A stretch of 7,209 nucleotides of DNA from JBLHKW01 sp047618565. Lineage in GTDB: Bacteria > Planctomycetota > UBA1135 > GCA-002686595. The position numbers were made by a program, and so were the translations under genes. Of the stretch, positions 5,262-7,209 are shown piece by piece (within the stretch, counting starts at the first letter, position 1; every line of letters starts with the position of its first letter). The notes under the pieces were generated by a model that did not search any database, had not been told where the DNA came from, and was given only the letters and a program-made list of their open reading frames with translations. The stretch covers positions 1 to 7,209 of the forward strand of contig JBLHKW010000202.1 in assembly GCA_047618565.1 (NCBI GenBank), read 5' to 3'.

Positions 5262-7209
5262 TTACTGGCAGAAGACCAGGTTGTCGATGGCGCCCGAGCT
5301 CGTCAGGAAGACGGTCATCGAGACAACGTTGTTGCCGTCGAAGCCCGCGTCCTCAGAAGCGGTCGCAACCGAGCCAACGCCCGCCTGGGGCGCCAGCGTC
5401 GTCAGGTCCAGCGTGCCGTAGCCAGCGCCGCCCATGACGGAGATGTCACTGGTCCATCCCGTCGGAACGTCGTAGCTACGCGTGTTGCCGTTGCCGTCGA
5501 TAAGGGTGACCGTAGCAGTCTGGTCGCCCGGGAAGGCGTCGATGTCGATCAGGTCGATCGACATGGCGATCGCCGGCTCAACGAAGTCGATGAAGAAGGT
5601 TCCACCGAAGCGCTCATCATTGGGCACGTCGAAGAAATCACCAGTCATCGCGTCATGGTTAGTTTCCTGGATGATGAGAGCGTTGCCCGTACCTACGAGG
5701 AGGTCGGGGTCTTCCGTCGTCATGTTCGGACCAACCGGGTTCGTGTCGAAGATCGACAGACCCTCGTTCTCGCCGAGGCCTTGCCCCGTCGTGCTAAGCG
5801 AGATCAGGTTGCCAAACTCCGGGGGAGTCGTGATGGCCTGACCGTTGCCGAGCGGCGTCGAGAAGTCGTCCTCAGTCTCGAAGTCGATCGTGAAGCATTC
5901 GATGCAGATGCTTTCCGACTCACCAAGAATCGAGACGTCATCCACGAAGAAGTTCGTGATATCGGGCGAACCCGAGATCGTCGAGTCGAAGCTCAGAGCG
6001 TGGACACCACCATCAGCGTAGGCGCCGATCGGCACCGAAATCTGCTGGTAGCCCACGAACGGACCGTCGGCTTCAGTAATCGCAAGGATCACGTCGCCAT
6101 CGATGGAGACGTCAAGGAAGTCAGAGCCGTTGCCACTGGAGACCGGAATCTCGAGCCAGAAGGTCAGATCCGTGGCACCTGCCGGGATCGTCACGTTCTG
6201 GGAGACCGAACCTGTCTCGGCGGCTGTAACGCCACCGAACCAGGCCCACCAGTCGCCCGAGTGGGGACCGGTGCCGCCGCCAGCGCCACAGGCGCCGAGG
6301 GTGCAGAGAGGAGTACCGAAGTTCGTGGACGCTTCCGCCCACGCACCGCCGATTTCGAAGCCGCCGTCGGCCACGTTCTCGCCGCCGCCGCCACAGCTGA
6401 CGTCGTCGCCCTGATACGCACCGCCCTGGTTGGCGCAGTCAGCTTCGGTCGTCACGACACACTCGCCACCGTCAAGGCAGCAGGCGCCGATCGCGACACA
6501 CGAACCCGACGGAAGACCACAAGCCACACCATTGTCGCTCATGTCGAGCTGAATGATGCCTTTGGCGGTCGAGTCGCTGAACGTGCCAACCGAGATCAGG
6601 TAGGTCACGCCGGGTGCCGAGCACCAGGAGAGGCCTGAAGCGAAGCCCGGGCCACCGGCCGGGCAGTTGTCGTCGTTGCCGTCCACACAGGAAAGCTCGG
6701 AACACTCGCCACAGTACACGCTGATTCGCGTGTCATCGACGAGGGTACCGGCGTTGCAGGTGCTGGCGGTCATCGTGTTACCGGTACCCACGACGGAGTA
6801 CCAGACGTTGGCGAAGACGCCACCGGCGTTGTCACCACAGGCGTTGAAGTCGTCCTGGGTAGCCTCGCTGGTGTCGAAGGTGACGGTGTCGTTGGCCGCA
6901 AGGCCCTCGGCGTCGTCACAGTCGTCGTTGCTCGGCGGATCCGGGGGAACGCTGCAATCGATGCAGATAGTACCGGAGCCCTGGTCGCCGTCGCTGAAGC
7001 CGCCAACGCGGATCAGGTATCCGTTGCCGGAGACAACGGGAACAACCAGTTCACTGGTGAAGCCGTCACAGCCGGAGGTGTCATCGACACAGCCAAGCAG
7101 CACGAGGCTGTTGCAATCGGTGCCGTCGTAGACAACCAGGTCGGTGTCGTAGGCGGCCATGCCACAGGTGCTGACGGTCAGCTCGCCCGTGCAATCGGCG
7201 GTGTAGACG
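5262..7209 (-). CDS. Acidic, cysteine-rich modular secreted protein, 5' end outside the window
   Basis: Partial: the frame is open through the right edge, and the 16 visible codons before the ATG at 7160 (VYTADCTGELTVSTCG) belong to the first module, so that ATG is internal. About 648 residues are visible. Numbering from the internal Met: module 1 runs from the edge to about 70 (STC...YDT...VYDG.DC...YLIRVGGFSD...ICIDC). Module 2 (78-208, NDDCDDAEGL...STC...DDTRISVY...YLISVGTFSD) is a divergent copy. A short Cys module follows (226-256, GACCLDGGECV...DC...GGAY). Then comes a beta-rich, carbohydrate-binding-like domain (262-412, GGFEIGGAW...FFVDDVSIL) and a C-terminal domain (421-632, TIDFETEDDF...GAIDNLVFCQ). 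By hand count, 632 residues hold about 93 Asp/Glu but only one Lys and four Arg. There is no C-terminal membrane anchor. Function is unknown; an extracellular adhesion or matrix role is inferred. GC content is lower than in the neighbours. Confidence 0.88.
   Translation of the reverse strand, partial: VYTADCTGELTVSTCGMAAYDTDLVVYDGTDCNSLVLLGCVDDTSGCDGFTSELVVPVVSGNGYLIRVGGFSDGDQGSGTICIDCSVPPDPPSNDDCDDAEGLAANDTVTFDTSEATQDDFNACGDNAGGVFANVWYSVVGTGNTMTASTCNAGTLVDDTRISVYCGECSELSCVDGNDDNCPAGGPGFASGLSWCSAPGVTYLISVGTFSDSTAKGIIQLDMSDNGVACGLPSGSCVAIGACCLDGGECVVTTEADCANQGGAYQGDDVSCGGGGENVADGGFEIGGAWAEASTNFGTPLCTLGACGAGGGTGPHSGDWWAWFGGVTAAETGSVSQNVTIPAGATDLTFWLEIPVSSGNGSDFLDVSIDGDVILAITEADGPFVGYQQISVPIGAYADGGVHALSFDSTISGSPDITNFFVDDVSILGESESICIECFTIDFETEDDFSTPLGNGQAITTPPEFGNLISLSTTGQGLGENEGLSIFDTNPVGPNMTTEDPDLLVGTGNALIIQETNHDAMTGDFFDVPNDERFGGTFFIDFVEPAIAMSIDLIDIDAFPGDQTATVTLIDGNGNTRSYDVPTGWTSDISVMGGAGYGTLDLTTLAPQAGVGSVATASEDAGFDGNNVVSMTVFLTSSGAIDNLVFCQ
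6537..7208 (-). repeat. Two divergent copies of a Cys-containing extracellular module
   Basis: The first copy (7208 to about 6951) and the second (about 6929-6537) share the same order of landmarks: STC, then D-T, V-Y, Cys-x-x-L, Cys-x-D, F-x-S-x-L, Y-L-I-x-V-G-x-F-S-D and a final G-x-I-x-x-D. The similarity is at protein level only, with no DNA identity worth noting, so this is an old duplication. Further copies may lie beyond the window edge. Confidence 0.65.

Noticed and set aside
5082..6638. Long plus-strand open frame of 518 codons opposite the acidic secreted-protein gene
   Set aside because: It is antisense to a gene with clear domain structure, crosses the intergenic terminator, is rich in Arg/Val/Asp without recognisable domains, and is explained by the skewed codon use of the minus-strand gene.
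7158..7160. ATG as the true start of the acidic secreted protein
   Set aside because: The in-frame codons before it continue the same Cys module (TVSTCG just upstream matches TASTC in the second copy), no stop occurs up to the edge, and no signal peptide follows this ATG.

Overview
The window is GC-rich DNA, probably from a marine or otherwise free-living member of the Planctomycetota. This assignment is an inference. It rests on the modular Cys/Asp-rich secreted protein at the right end, which carries a 'GACCL...' Cys module and an 'STC...DT...VY...C' module that I associate with planctomycete secreted proteins. High Arg and very low Lys use and weak Shine-Dalgarno signals fit but do not prove it. 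No tRNA, rRNA, CRISPR array, insertion sequence or phage gene is visible.

Layout from left to right. Positions 1-116 are the 3' flank of the first gene, with a small hairpin and C-rich hexamer repeats (G-rich on the coding strand). Positions 117-2618 (minus) encode a lipoprotein-like zinc metalloprotease with a DUF5117-like N-terminal part and a metzincin-type HExxHxxGxxH catalytic domain. Positions 2619-2728 are a divergent intergenic region. Positions 2729-3268 (plus) encode a small S26 signal peptidase I homologue that keeps the nucleophile Ser but has Leu where the catalytic Lys belongs and contains no lysine at all. Positions 3231-5123 (minus, possibly from 5159) encode a multi-pass GT-C-like membrane protein that resembles STT3/AglB/PglB oligosaccharyltransferases in its first acidic loop but lacks a WWDYG motif. 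Its 3' end overlaps the peptidase gene convergently by 38 bases. Positions 5160-5261 hold two hairpins, the second a strong intrinsic terminator for the gene to its right. Positions 5262-7209 (minus) encode a very acidic, cysteine-rich, multi-domain secreted protein whose 5' end lies beyond the window.

All four genes point to the cell envelope or the outside: a peptidase acting outside the cytoplasm, a signal-peptidase-like enzyme, a glycosyltransferase-like membrane protein and a secreted adhesion-like protein. They do not form one operon. The first and second genes are divergent, the second and third convergent, and the third and fourth are separated by a terminator. Any shared pathway is a guess. 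The observations most worth a second look are the lysine-free signal peptidase homologue and the STT3-like protein with altered catalytic motifs.
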